Shown piece after piece: positions 28,601 to 38,956 of a DNA stretch of 64,000 nucleotides; the stretch's first letter is position 1, and each line of letters begins with the position of its first letter. Where the stretch lies: positions 2,680,162 to 2,744,161 of the forward strand of contig OZ037770.1 of NCBI GenBank assembly GCA_964035545.1. Reading direction: 5' to 3'. The notes under the pieces were generated by a model. That model saw only the letters and a program-made list of their open reading frames with translations. It ran no database searches and was not told the DNA's origin. This DNA comes from Bugula neritina (lineage: Eukaryota; Bryozoa; Gymnolaemata; Cheilostomatida; Bugulidae). The position numbers and the translations under genes are program-made.

Positions 28601-31600
28601 GAACTTACTTCTCCATTTCCTTCTTAATCTCAGGAGTTATCTTAGCACTCACAGGTCCACCGACAAACATCTTAGATAGAGATCTACAGTTACATTACAG
28701 AGAATAGAAAGTAGTTGAAGTATGACTCAGAGTTGTATACTTTATAGAGATATGAGTATATAATATAACAGAGTATATAATATAACAGAGTATATAATAT
28801 AGCAGAGTATAATAGAATATAACAGAGTATGTTATATAATAGAGTACTTGTATAATATATCTGTGTACTAGTGTTCATTATAAATAGTTTAGTATATAAT
28901 AGAACAAATGGTGTAGCATATAACATATCAAACTTTATAGAAGTGCTAGTAAATAAAAGTCCATAGATTATAGAGCAAATAATAAATGATTATGAATATA
29001 TGCTATAGATTATATGCTATTGTTCTATCAAACACCTACTTTTCAGAAGGCTTCAGTAAAGTTCCACTTATAACTCCTTTTGGATTCACGGATCTTCAAA
29101 ATGGGTAATATGATTAGTAATATAATATAATAATATGCAGTTGCAATATAATGTACTAGCAGTTGTAATATAATATACTAATAGCAGTTGTAATATAATA
29201 TACTAATAGCAGTTGTAATATAATATACTAATAGCTGTAATATAAACTATTATCAGTAAAATAATATAAACTAGCATCAGTAATAATTATATAAAATAAC
29301 AGTAATAATATCAACATGTAGCTTCAAACTAGCTTCTATTTCGATTATTTAGCATCAAACAATTATAAATCAACTTCAAATATTTATAATTCAATTTAGT
29401 TAATTGTTTCTGTTGATTCTCACGAAAAAGTTGTTTACTTATCTTTCCTTTTTCACTCCTAAATGTTTTGATGAGTTAGAAAATGGATGACACACACTTA
29501 CTCCATATAATTGATCTTGACGGATGGAGGCGGAGAAGACCCGTTGTTATAGTTTGAAGAAGTTGCTCCAATGCTATGAAAATAAAAACTTGTATTAGTT
29601 TATACAGCTGCAAATTCTTCAGTGTAGAATTGTGCACAGTTTGTGTATCAAATGACTATATTATACTGAAACATCCTGAAATATATGGTAAGATACTGAA
29701 ATATACTGCAACATACCGAAATATACTGTAACATATGGAATATATGTAACATACTCAAATATACTGTAACATACTGAAATATACTGTAACATACTGAAAT
29801 ATACTGTAACATACTGAAATATACTGTAACATACTGAAATATACTTTAACATACTGATATATACGGTAACATACTGAAATATCATATAGAACAGCTACAG
29901 GTGGGGCATATGTTGTTTGTATATGTGTATTATATATATAAAGTATATATAACGTATATATAAAGTATATATAACGTATATATAACGTATATATAACGTA
30001 TATAATATGTATAGATGTGTGTATATGTGTTTAGCTACGTGTGTACATGTGTGTATATGTGCGTGTGCTCGCAAGTGTGTGGGTGAGAATGTGTGTGTGA
30101 TTGTATGTGTGTATGCATTCATGTATATGTGTATGCATTCATGTATATGTGTATCTGTGAGTAGAAGATATCTTAGTCAGCCCTATGAACGCTCTCTAGT
30201 CTATAGACACAGGAAGGAAAGAGAGAGTGTAAAAATATCTAAGAAATTTTCATTTATGGTGAGAAAAAAGTGTTGTCTTACCATTGTTTGCGTATCCGGA
30301 CACATTTATCTCTGAATATGAATATGCAGACGACCACAATAGACACGAGTATGGTGACTCCAACAATGGCCACTATCAGGATGTACACATACCCCCTCCT
30401 CCCTTGAAACACCTGCAAACAATCAATATGAGGATATCTATCCTAAACATGGCATGGTGCATGGGTTTTCAGCACAGATGATTTTTCAGTACTTCTTTAT
30501 AAATATCATTTTCATCGCATTCAATGTTTAACTCTCAAAGCAATGTGTGGTGGTGATTTAGTCCTTTTTTATTTTATTAAAGAAAATTGTTTTGTGAAAA
30601 AAAGAACTTTTAATTACAGATTACAGTTAGTAGTATAGTTAGCAGAAGTTAGCAGAAGTTAGTATAATAGTTAGTAGAAGTTATAAGTAGAAGTTATAAG
30701 TAGAAGTTATATAAGTAGAAGTTATAAGTAGAAGTTAGTAGAAGTTAGTAGAAGTTATAAGTATAGAAGTTAGTAGAAGTTATTAGAAGTTAGTAGCAGT
30801 TAGTAGAAGTTATTAGAAGTTAGTAGCAGTTAGTAGAAGTTAGTAGAAGTTAGTAGAAGTTAGTAGAAGTTAGTAGAAGTTAGTAGAAGTTAGTAGAAGT
30901 TAGTAGAAGTTAGTGGAAGTTAGTAGAAGTTAGTAGAAGTTAGTAAAAGTTAGTAAAAGTTGGTAGAAGTTAGTAGAAGTTTGTAGAAGTTAGTAGTAGT
31001 TAGTAGAGAAGCTAGTAGAAGTTAGCAGAAGTTAGCAGAAGTAAGTAGAAGTTAGTAGTAGTTAGTAGAAGTTAGTAGAAGTTATAAGTAGAAGTTAGTA
31101 GAAGTTAGTAGAAGTTAGTAGAAGTTAGTAGAAGCTAGTAGATGTTAGTAGAAGTTAGTAGATATTAGTAGAAGTTAGTAGAAGGTTATATAAGAGCTAG
31201 CAATATACATGAAACATGTGAAGAAGGATGATATACCTGAAAAGGATCTGATTGACTGATTTGCTCATTTATATCTGACAGCTAAAGAATAAATAAAGTT
31301 CTGTATGTTGTAACATATCATTGTGCATAATAATATAAGTGTTTATTGTAACATAATACATTGTATTATACTGTGATATGTGTTGTATGTTACAATCCTA
31401 CATCTACTATACATTGTTCACTATAAAACAAGGACTTCAACTGCCATTCAGTTAGTTGCAGCTTTCCAAGTGCAACAGCATCATGTTTAATGTATTGAGT
31501 TAGCTGACATGAAGAATGTTTTATATGAGGCAAATATGTTTGAGCCTGCTGCAACTGAGATTTTGTAATAATATGAACCAATATGACTCACAGCTGTTAC

Positions 31601-34179
31601 ATCATCACCAGTATCTTCTGCTGGTTCATCAACAGCCAATACTGTTCCCCATAAAATTACACAACCTGCCAATCATAAAGGAGATTAGATAAAAGAGAGA
31701 ATATGGTACTAAGGTAACATTTGTTTGTTGTCTAATAATCCAGTTGTCATGGAAACATGGGGTCTTGGACTGCCACACAATAAAGCATTTTAAAACTGCA
31801 ATGTAGGCTATACTTTCAAAAAAGAGTTTATGAAACTATAACAATGTTGGCTATAATAGCATAGGCTAATGATGAGTCACTTTAACCAGAAATTAGTAGC
31901 ATTATAATAATTATTATATACATGTTAATTTCTCTCTATCATTACAATATAAAGGTTGGCCCTAAGTTCGTTATGGGTTAGTTCTCTTTCTAGTATTAAA
32001 AACAGAGTTTCTAGATTTTTCTTTTTTGCTATAGAGCTATAACGTTTATGAAAAATAATTGCTCGCACTGGGAATCGAACCTGAGACCTCCAGCTTGCAA
32101 ACAAGTGTGCTAACCATTACACCACGGAGACCATTGAGTAAACTCAACAATACAGTTTACAATCACAATTTTCCACATTCACACTTTACACTTAAAGAGC
32201 CCCAAAGCTGATAAAATATTACGTCACAGCTTTGTTGATTCAAACTTTAAAACAAGTTTTTAAATAATTTAAAGTCCATTAGTTCATAGAAACATGTTTA
32301 TACTATAACTATCTAAAAAAAGCTGATGAAACCATGCAGCAATTACTGGTATTTCTTCAATCTCTACTGCCTGATGATGTTACATTTTCAGTCTTGGTTA
32401 TTAGAAGCATGCAGAATGCGTGGAGCTTTTTTGAAAATATTAAACTAATTTGTTTTATACAGGCTTCTTACGTTTAAACAATATTTTGTTAGTGTGTCTA
32501 ATATACACATATGTCGGGAGAAAACATTATTTGAAGGCAATGGAATGAAAAATATTAAAATAGCTTTCTGTTATTATTGTAATCATGTGTTTGCAGAGTA
32601 GCTTTATAGATAGGAAGTGAAACTTTATGACGAGAATTGGACAATATATAGACATATTATTATAGCATGCAGTGGTTAAAGTAGAAAAGTGGTGAGAATA
32701 CTCTAGAAATCACTGCTAGTTTTAGCACCTAAAACATAATTCAATCTCCAATTGCGACATGTCCTATAAAGCAGAATATGCTAAGCATAATTATTAAAAC
32801 ATCCTGATACCAGGGTTGGGGTCAATTACATGAGAACGTAATTATTTACATTTACAACTACATGGGAATGTAATTAATTACAATTACAATTGTGTTTGTT
32901 CTCTCAAGAGACAAATAAAAGTTATATAATCTCACTTCTTGGGTCTAACTACTTCTTTTTTTCAACAGTAATCAATATAGTGACAAATACGACATTAAAT
33001 TAATCTGAACTTTTTATTAAACAGTAATTAGCAAGGCAAAAAAATATGAATTTTATAAGATTTAAAATTTCAAGTAACTGCTATGTAATTATAAAGTACG
33101 TAATTGTGAAATTCAATTAAATTAGCAATGTAATTAATTACAATTACAATTATACATTTTTATACACCAATTACAAACTACATTCAATTCTTGAGAAAAT
33201 GTAATTAATTACAACCAGTTACAATTACAAATTACAATTACTCCAACCCTGCCTGATACACAATCAAACATTTTTGAAATTTTTTTAGACTGCAGTTCTA
33301 ATCTTTTTAGGACAAAATAAACTTTGTATCATTTAATCACTAACTTTACATACGTCATACTGATACGGTAATATAAATGTAGCTTAAGAGAAGCTGAGAA
33401 AATGTAGAGAGGGTATACAGCATAACCCTTCAGACCCTCTGCTCTGGCCACAAAGAATGGTTAGGATTTGCTGTTATAGTAGGTAAGATAATCCCAATAT
33501 CTATCATAAATAGGTAGCATTTTGTCTGTTAAATGATAATTGTTTATGTTTACTTCAAAATATTTATAGGTTTTCTGAGATTGCTTTAGCTATTCCAAAA
33601 AATATTGCCAAGGGCAGGATCAGTAAATTTAAAATTTTGTTGTTTATAGTCTATTTCATGCCCACACAGTTTATTTATAATATTGAGACCCCTATTGTCA
33701 TCTGCCATAGAATGAACTTTATATAATTTTTATATGAAAGCACGCTTTCACATTTCTAAAACTTAAAAAATACTTTTTATACAACTCATTAACAACAAGA
33801 ATTATAAATTTTCTAGTAAAATGATACTATATTTTATATACTTTAGTGACCTACGCCAAACTTCATTAAGCATTCACATTTGCAGATCAATTGAAAATAT
33901 TTAATAAGTAATAACTACAGTAAAGCAGAATACAGATTTAAGTGTCGTGAGAGAAAAATTTTAGCATTTAAAGTTGGTTTTGATTTTCTTGATTAGTGTT
34001 AAAGTTAAAGTGCATTATCGTAACTCTTTGCTATATTTCCCACATGCATTTTTTAATTTTTCTATTAATTACTATGCCTACCACATAAGTTTCCACAAAA
34101 CTTAAATAATAGTAAGTGATAGTATCTTACTGTGAAAGACGATATACCAACCAGCCAGCCAGAAAGAGAGTATCTGCAT
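25607..34179 (-). CDS. Unrecognised single-pass type I membrane protein, 12 exons, 291 aa
   Basis: Exons: 34131-34179, 31592-31665, 31237-31281, 30282-30412, 29502-29573, 29040-29093, 28609-28683, 28333-28377, 27005-27120, 26747-26841, 26043-26134, 25607-25634. All use GT-AG sites, every junction is in phase, and the total of 876 nt includes the TGA stop. Residues 1-34 form a long signal peptide (MQILSFWLAGW, then ILWGTVLA). A short acidic ectodomain of about 25-30 residues follows. The transmembrane helix at about 64-89 (YVYILIVAIVGVTILVSIVV and on) precedes the stop-transfer RDKCVRIRKQ. A cytoplasmic tail of about 200 residues contains serine-rich and lysine-rich stretches (SSLSASSSSN, RGKKKSK) and ends KRKRVKKPE. 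The tail is spread over nine small exons, mostly in phases 1 and 2. I do not recognise the family; a receptor-associated or adhesion role would be a guess. A minus-strand AATAAA at 25367-25372 is a candidate poly(A) signal. Confidence 0.85.
27942..28282. mobile_element. Second copy of the hAT-type element
   Basis: Begins CAGGGCTGTCCGACAGGCGG and ends GGTTGGACACCCCTA, so the last base is mutated relative to the copy at 21944. Flanks ccttggta and ccttagtc match at six of eight positions, an aged 8-bp duplication. It sits in an intron of the membrane-protein gene. Confidence 0.8.
28500..28600. repeat. GT-rich microsatellite next to exon 7 of the membrane-protein gene
   Basis: TG/GTGC-type runs (about 28520-28598) end within about 10 bases of the exon 7 donor. 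Confidence 0.8.
28735..28860. repeat. AT-rich tandem repeat (agagtatataatataac)
   Basis: Five to six degenerate copies of agagtatataatataac in an intron of the membrane-protein gene. Confidence 0.75.
29125..29245. repeat. 25-bp tandem repeat (agcagttgtaatataatata)
   Basis: About four copies of agcagttgtaatataatata followed by ctaat, in an intron of the membrane-protein gene. Confidence 0.85.
29668..29882. repeat. 20-bp minisatellite (AACATACTGAAATATACTGT)
   Basis: About ten copies in the intron between exons 4 and 5 of the membrane-protein gene. The ISVCYSIFQYV reading frames are repeat artefacts. (ATATAACGT)n-like and GT-rich tracts follow at 29935-30150. Confidence 0.92.
30620..31195. repeat. 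10-bp satellite; sense strand reads TTCTACTAAC
   Basis: Around 50 copies of AGAAGTTAGT on the plus strand. The host gene is on the minus strand, so its transcript reads (TTCTACTAAC)n: perfect TACTAAC branch-point words separated by pyrimidines. The array fills the middle of the intron before the transmembrane exon (acceptor at 30413). Confidence 0.95.
32061..32133 (-). pseudogene. tRNA-like sequence, probably a tRNA-derived repeat
   Basis: The minus strand reads GGTCTCCGTGGTGTAATGGT then TAGCAC (a Gln/Glu-like A box and D arm) and ends with GGTTCGATTCCC (B box). The loop would place TTG at the anticodon. The 5' seven bases (GGTCTCC) do not pair with the 3' end (GCGAGCA), and the anticodon and T stems are broken. 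It therefore looks like a decayed tRNA or a SINE head, not a working tRNA. Confidence 0.5.
32811..33251. mobile_element. hAT-type MITE with perfect 8-bp TSD
   Basis: The ends CAGGGTTGGGGTCAATTAC and GTAATTACTCCAACCCTG region are inverted repeats rich in TAATTACAATTACA. Both flanks are cctgatac (32803-32810 and 33252-33259). It is 441 bp, non-coding, in intron 1 of the membrane-protein gene, and is a different family from the 21944 copy. Confidence 0.88.
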
Positions 34180-35815
34180 TATTAAACAATATCAAAACAG
34201 TCTCCCGAAAGTTGAATTATCACTTCTTTTGAAGCTTCATTTATTTTTCTAAATACAAAACTAAACAATGAGAAAAATTCTTGCAATGCATTTTTTGCTA
34301 GTCAAGTCATGTCAAAAATGTAAACAAATAAAAAATTATGCCAATTATCCTTTGAATGATGAGTTTTTGAAGTAACTGTTAGTGGCATAACTCCAAGGTG
34401 ACATTAAAAACTCAGGCAATGTTTATAGAAATGCTCTCAGTCACTGAGCATTTGGTTTATATTGCGTGAAGTCATGTTTGCAAATTAATTATAAAATAAA
34501 TCTTTGCAAAGTATGAGAAAGTAGCTAGGCTGTGCTATAAACTCTTTTAATTAAACTATGTTTTTAGCTTTAACAACAAAGCTTTGTTAAATATATCGCA
34601 AACTTTGTTTTGCTTGTTTTGGCTATTTATGTAATTGCACTGGCAGAGTTTTATAGATGCTATAGTAGTTTAACTAAATAACACATGTTTGTAGTGCTGG
34701 TTTATTATTCTTGCTTACATCCTAACAATATTGGGTAGGATCAATAGATGCAGCACAGAGCTCCAAGCTTCCAACTCTAAACTCCAAGCCACCTAATCAC
34801 TTCAAACTCCAGTGACCCCAAACTTTGCGCTGCATGAAGCAGTTTCCCAGCAATATAGCTTGAGGTGTTGCAGAGTAGAATAGGATAAACTAAGCGGGTT
34901 GCACAACCCACCCCACCCTTTTAAGAGTTTGAGCCACTATAGCACAGCACGGTGATTATGTCTATGCTAAATCTTGCATGCAAATAAAAACCTTACCATT
35001 ACTATCATTTTGAATTTAATGTGATCTGAAGAAAAAGCATTTATATAACATATGCCCAATATATTTTTATTATAGCTCAAGTTATTAGACCATGTTTTTG
35101 AGTTTTACTTTGGGTGAAATTTTGCAGTATATTCATCTGGATAGCTTCTAGCATATTAGTTGTTCGCAAACTTCATAAGGAAACCTAAACGCTATATAGA
35201 ACCTATGTTGTCAATCTTATTGAAGGGAAGACCATATTATATTACAATATTGATAAAAGAAAAATTGTTGAGTGTCAATTACACCCTGACATGCCATCTT
35301 GTAAACATATACATGTAACCTATAGTTTATGAAGCAGGGAGCAGCTGTGGTCCAGGGGTTAAAGCGTTTGCTTTGTGAACCCGAAGTCATGGGTTCAAAC
35401 AAAGATAAAGGCAATTGGTGATGTTAGGAAGGGCATCCAGTCATAATTGCTCCTGTGCCTCATATGAACAAGTCCTTAGCCTGTTCTAATAAACACCCTT
35501 TCCATCAGGGTTTCTCACAGGGATATAGCGACTATAAACTTGCGCGAGTTTTTTTGAGTTTATGAAGTCAACAAAAGTCTATAAATTCCAGTAAGCTTAC
35601 CATGGATCTTTTGACGAAATATTTCTCTTTTAACATTTAAAATATGTATATTTGCAGCCTGTATGCATAACACATTAGTACTTTATAATTTATAACCATG
35701 ACACAGTATATAATTATGCAATTAATTGCACAAGTTATTGATCCAATATTGCAGTCACACTTTATAAAAGTTAGTGACATACTTTGAAATTAATCAGAAA
35801 GGAAACAGCAGCAGC
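34180..35815. promoter_or_regulatory. Divergent intergenic region between the membrane-protein gene and the first GPCR
   Basis: These 1.6 kb separate two head-to-head start codons and should hold both promoters. No core element can be assigned with confidence. A SINE occupies 35338-35545. Confidence 0.35.
35338..35545 (+). mobile_element. tRNA-derived SINE
   Basis: Head gagcagctgtggtccagggg, body GGGCATCCAGTCATAATTGC and tail CATCAGGGTTTCTCACAGGG with gactataaacttg. Part of the B-box region is deleted (gggttcaaac followed directly by aaagataaagg). Confidence 0.85.
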
Positions 35816-36772
35816 ATGGACAACACAACTATCGACAGCGTTAGTTCAGGCAGCGTTAGTTCAGACAGCATCAGTACTGGAACCTTTAGCAACTCCAGTG
35901 TACCAATCTGTAAAGGATTCACCGACATCTGCACTCGTCCTGAGTACGAATACACGCTAATATCGGTAAACATTTTATCTCTCATTATAAACATTCTTCA
36001 TTTGGTAGTCTTAAACCGGCACAAGAAATTGAAAGGAACAGCATATTTGAGTCTGTTGCAATGTATTTGTGTGCTGGACATTCTGTCTGCTGCTGCCTAC
36101 GTGGTGAGAGTTCTGTGTTTCCTTCACGTAACTCTTGCTGAAGCACCCGTTTGGTGTGGTCTCCTTACTCAGACCCTCTCCAACACGGTGACTCATTACC
36201 GATACACAATGCTGGCGGTCGGATGTGCGGAACGATACCTGGCTGTTTGCCATCCCTTTCAGTACGAAGGAAACGCTTTCACCCGGCACTTGAAACTTTG
36301 GAGTTGTCTGCTAGTGCTTCCTATTCTAGGACTATTCGCGATGCGGGAAATCTTGTCGAGAAATAGAGTGTGCATTCATCCAGTAGTGGGAATGATCACA
36401 TCTTCGTTACTGAATGACATTGTTTTCATTTCCGTTATTTTGGTGCCATCTTTTATAGCCTCAGGATTGCTTTTACTAATTTTCAAAGAACTTCGCAACA
36501 TGAAAAGACGTAGACAAGCTCAGATAGATGAAGGATTAGAATCTGCCTCCAGATACATATGTGTAATATTTGTAGCCTTCATGGTGTGTTTAATTCCAGT
36601 GACTGGCTCTTTCTTTACTAAGATGTTTTCCAGGAGACCTACAGAGTATACAGCTCTGTTTGTCACGCTCTTCAACTCTTTGTATGGGATCGTGAACACC
36701 TTAGTCTACGGCTGGATGCATGAGAACTACAGGGCTATACTTTTTGATCTTCTAAGATGTCGTAAAGAATGA
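35816..36772 (+). CDS. Class A GPCR, peptide-receptor-like, intronless, 318 aa
   Basis: Seven hydrophobic segments at about 47-66, 76-103, 115-137, 161-177, 199-222, 246-268 and 279-300. Asn-Thr/Ser glycosylation sites lie in a Ser/Thr-rich N-terminus (NTT at 3, NSS at 26). Family marks are Asp88 in TM2, Cys114 pairing with Cys186, and ERYLAVCHPF (139-148) at the end of TM3. The NPxxY motif is replaced by NTLVY (294-298), and TM1 lacks the usual GN. I chose the ATG at 35816; the open frame upstream has no ATG. The pattern resembles the divergent FMRFamide/myosuppressin-like receptor expansions of invertebrates, but the ligand cannot be told. A second 318-aa receptor lies tail to tail at 41302-42258. 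AATAAA at 36894-36899 is the likely poly(A) signal. Confidence 0.88.
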   Translation: MDNTTIDSVSSGSVSSDSISTGTFSNSSVPICKGFTDICTRPEYEYTLISVNILSLIINILHLVVLNRHKKLKGTAYLSLLQCICVLDILSAAAYVVRVLCFLHVTLAEAPVWCGLLTQTLSNTVTHYRYTMLAVGCAERYLAVCHPFQYEGNAFTRHLKLWSCLLVLPILGLFAMREILSRNRVCIHPVVGMITSSLLNDIVFISVILVPSFIASGLLLLIFKELRNMKRRRQAQIDEGLESASRYICVIFVAFMVCLIPVTGSFFTKMFSRRPTEYTALFVTLFNSLYGIVNTLVYGWMHENYRAILFDLLRCRKE

Positions 36773-36893
36773 CTGTTTACAAAGAAAACTGTAATGTGAT
36801 ATAATTAGTGAACGAACACTGTATTACTTTATATAAAGGTGATTGGGAATTATGCATGTTGTTTTTATGATGTTGTAAAAAATTGTTATCGCT

Positions 36894-36899
36894 AATAAA
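36894..36899 (+). terminator. Poly(A) signal AATAAA of the first GPCR gene
   Basis: AATAAA 122 bp past the stop codon, the first canonical signal downstream. Confidence 0.6.
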
Positions 36900-36984
36900 G
36901 AGACAGTTTTTTAAGTACATTGTTTTTATTTGAGCAAAAGTGTATAATATATCAAATATACGTTCTATAGACAATATTATATAA

Positions 36985-37048
36985 ACTCATACAAGTTTAT
37001 AGTCGCCATTACTGTGCGAAAACCTCTAGACCACGGCTGCTCCCTTTT
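36985..37048 (-). repeat. SINE copy with most of its body deleted
   Basis: The tail (caagtttatagtcgcc) and head (accacggctgctccc) in minus orientation are joined with the middle missing. Confidence 0.6.
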
Positions 37049-37890
37049 CTGTAGACGATCAATGCAACCAGGCCATTCTATGTAGCATGCTGCATGGCTT
37101 CCATATTGTTCAGCAGAGTTGCTTACAATTATTTAGCAACCTTGTTGCTAATTTCAAGACCCGAATCTACCCTTTATTATTTTGTTTGCAATCTATAGGA
37201 AGATTACGAATCAGGGTCAAGATAATATTATATAGTGTGTATAAATAGGATGTTACATATTAATAATTATATAACATATCATATAATCATCACATCTCAA
37301 AGGAATAATATAATATCATTGAGCTTTATTCCATATTCAAATGAACCACAGGGCTGCTCAAAATAACCTTGACCTAATATTCTCACCCTGGAAGCTGAGC
37401 CCTTTGGACCAATCAATAACTGCAGTTTTCAGATATAAACACATTAAACAAGGTGACTTGAGATCACTGCATAATATTACAGAGTCACCTTGAAGGTCAG
37501 CTTTGAAATTAATGCAACCACTGCTGCTAGCCCTTAGCATGTTTACTATAGTATAATATTATGTATTATAATGGGAATTGGGGATTAATTAAAGCAATCT
37601 CAGGAACACTGCTATAGCAATGGGAATACCATTGTATACATAATAAATATTTAACATAGTAGAAATGAACTGTATGTTATATATTACATAATATAATATA
37701 TTCTGTTTTAGTAGATAATATTATAAAGCTATCTTAGTATATTACTATAAATGCACTGTCTATATATAATTTTCATGTAGGACAGCAAACATTACCAGGT
37801 TGTTGAATAAATATAATTTACACTGCAATAAGTCAAATAACAGTTAAAGCCTATTTTTATCACTTAGAACCATAAAAATTAATTACAATA
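37049..37890. other. Non-coding spacer
   Basis: No exon or element recognised. Confidence 0.45.
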
Positions 37891-37892
37891 CA

Positions 37893-38412
37893 CTGCTCCT
37901 TCCATATCTCACTAAGTTACAGTACTCCCTTCATATCTCACTAAACTACAGTACTCCCTCCATATCTCACTAAGCTACAGTACTCCCTTCGTATCTCACT
38001 AAGCTACAGTACTCCCTCTGTATCTCACTAAGCTACAGTTCTCCCTCTGTATGTCACTAAGTTACAGTACTCCCTCCGTATCTCACTAAGCTACAGTACT
38101 CCCTCCGTATCTCACTAAGCTACAGTACTCCCTCTGTATCTCACTAAGTTACAGTACTCCCTCCGTATCTCACTAAGCTACAGTACTCCCTCCATATCTC
38201 ACTAAGTTACAGTACTCCCTCCATATCTCACTAAGCTACAGTACTCCCTCTGTATCTCACTAAGTTACAGTACTCCCTCTGTATCTCACTAAGTTACAGT
38301 ACTCCCTCCATATCTCACTAAGTTACAGTACTCCCTCCATATCTCACTAAGTTACAGTACTCCCTCCATTTCTCACTAAACTACAGTACTCCCTCCGTAT
38401 CTCACTAAGCTA
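37893..38412. repeat. 29-bp minisatellite (CTCCCTCCATATCTCACTAA gctacagta)
   Basis: About 18 copies, with ccatat, ccgtat and ctgtat variants and agc/agt alternation, between the two GPCR genes. Confidence 0.95.
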
Positions 38413-38566
38413 GGGATTGCAAAACTTCAAATCGTGACAAATTAGAATATTAGATCCAACTAACAGAATCTAGCCGTTAAATTCGGCCATTTTGTCTATA
38501 CATACATGTATATGCTACAAAATGGGGGAGGGGTTTAAGCCCTTCTCGTGACTTTAAATGAAAGTC

Positions 38567-38620
38567 TGAGATCACTCACTGCATAATGTTTTTATAAACA
38601 TTACGCAGTGAGTGATCTCA
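38567..38620. repeat. Near-perfect 24-bp-arm hairpin
   Basis: tgagatcactcactgcataa at 38567 is inverted as ttacgcagtgagtgatctca ending at 38620, with a short loop (ttataa) and one mismatch. It is flanked by unrelated sequence. Confidence 0.85.
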
Positions 38621-38815
38621 AGAAAATAACTTTTTATGCCATGTTCTGTAGAGAATGCTTACATATTTAATGGAGGAAATTATTTCTAATGGAAAAATAT
38701 ATTTATGCAACGTTTTTGATACAACTTATATAGATGAGAACAGTTATGCTACAAACTCTATATCACCGTGTTTCATAGCTTATATATCCAAAGGGATTTC
38801 TCATTTAGTGTGTGT

Positions 38816-38956
38816 GTGGCACACTGCACGGCACACTGCACGGCACACTGCACGGCACACTGCACGGCACACTGCACGGCACACTGCACGGCACACTGCA
38901 CGGCACACTGCACAGCACACTGCACAGCACACTGCACAGCACACTGCACAGCACAC
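38816..38956. repeat. 12-bp satellite (CACACTGCACGG)
   Basis: About 12 copies. The first eight or so read CACGG and the last four CACAG, a single-base change shared by neighbours. The Cys-Ala-Val and His-Thr-Ala-Arg frames are artefacts. Confidence 0.95.

Noticed and set aside
32061-32133. Functional tRNA-Gln
   Set aside because: The acceptor stem does not pair and the anticodon and T stems are broken, so it was kept only as a tRNA-like remnant.
35794-36366. Overlapping frames within the first GPCR
   Set aside because: Shadows of the receptor coding sequence on both strands.
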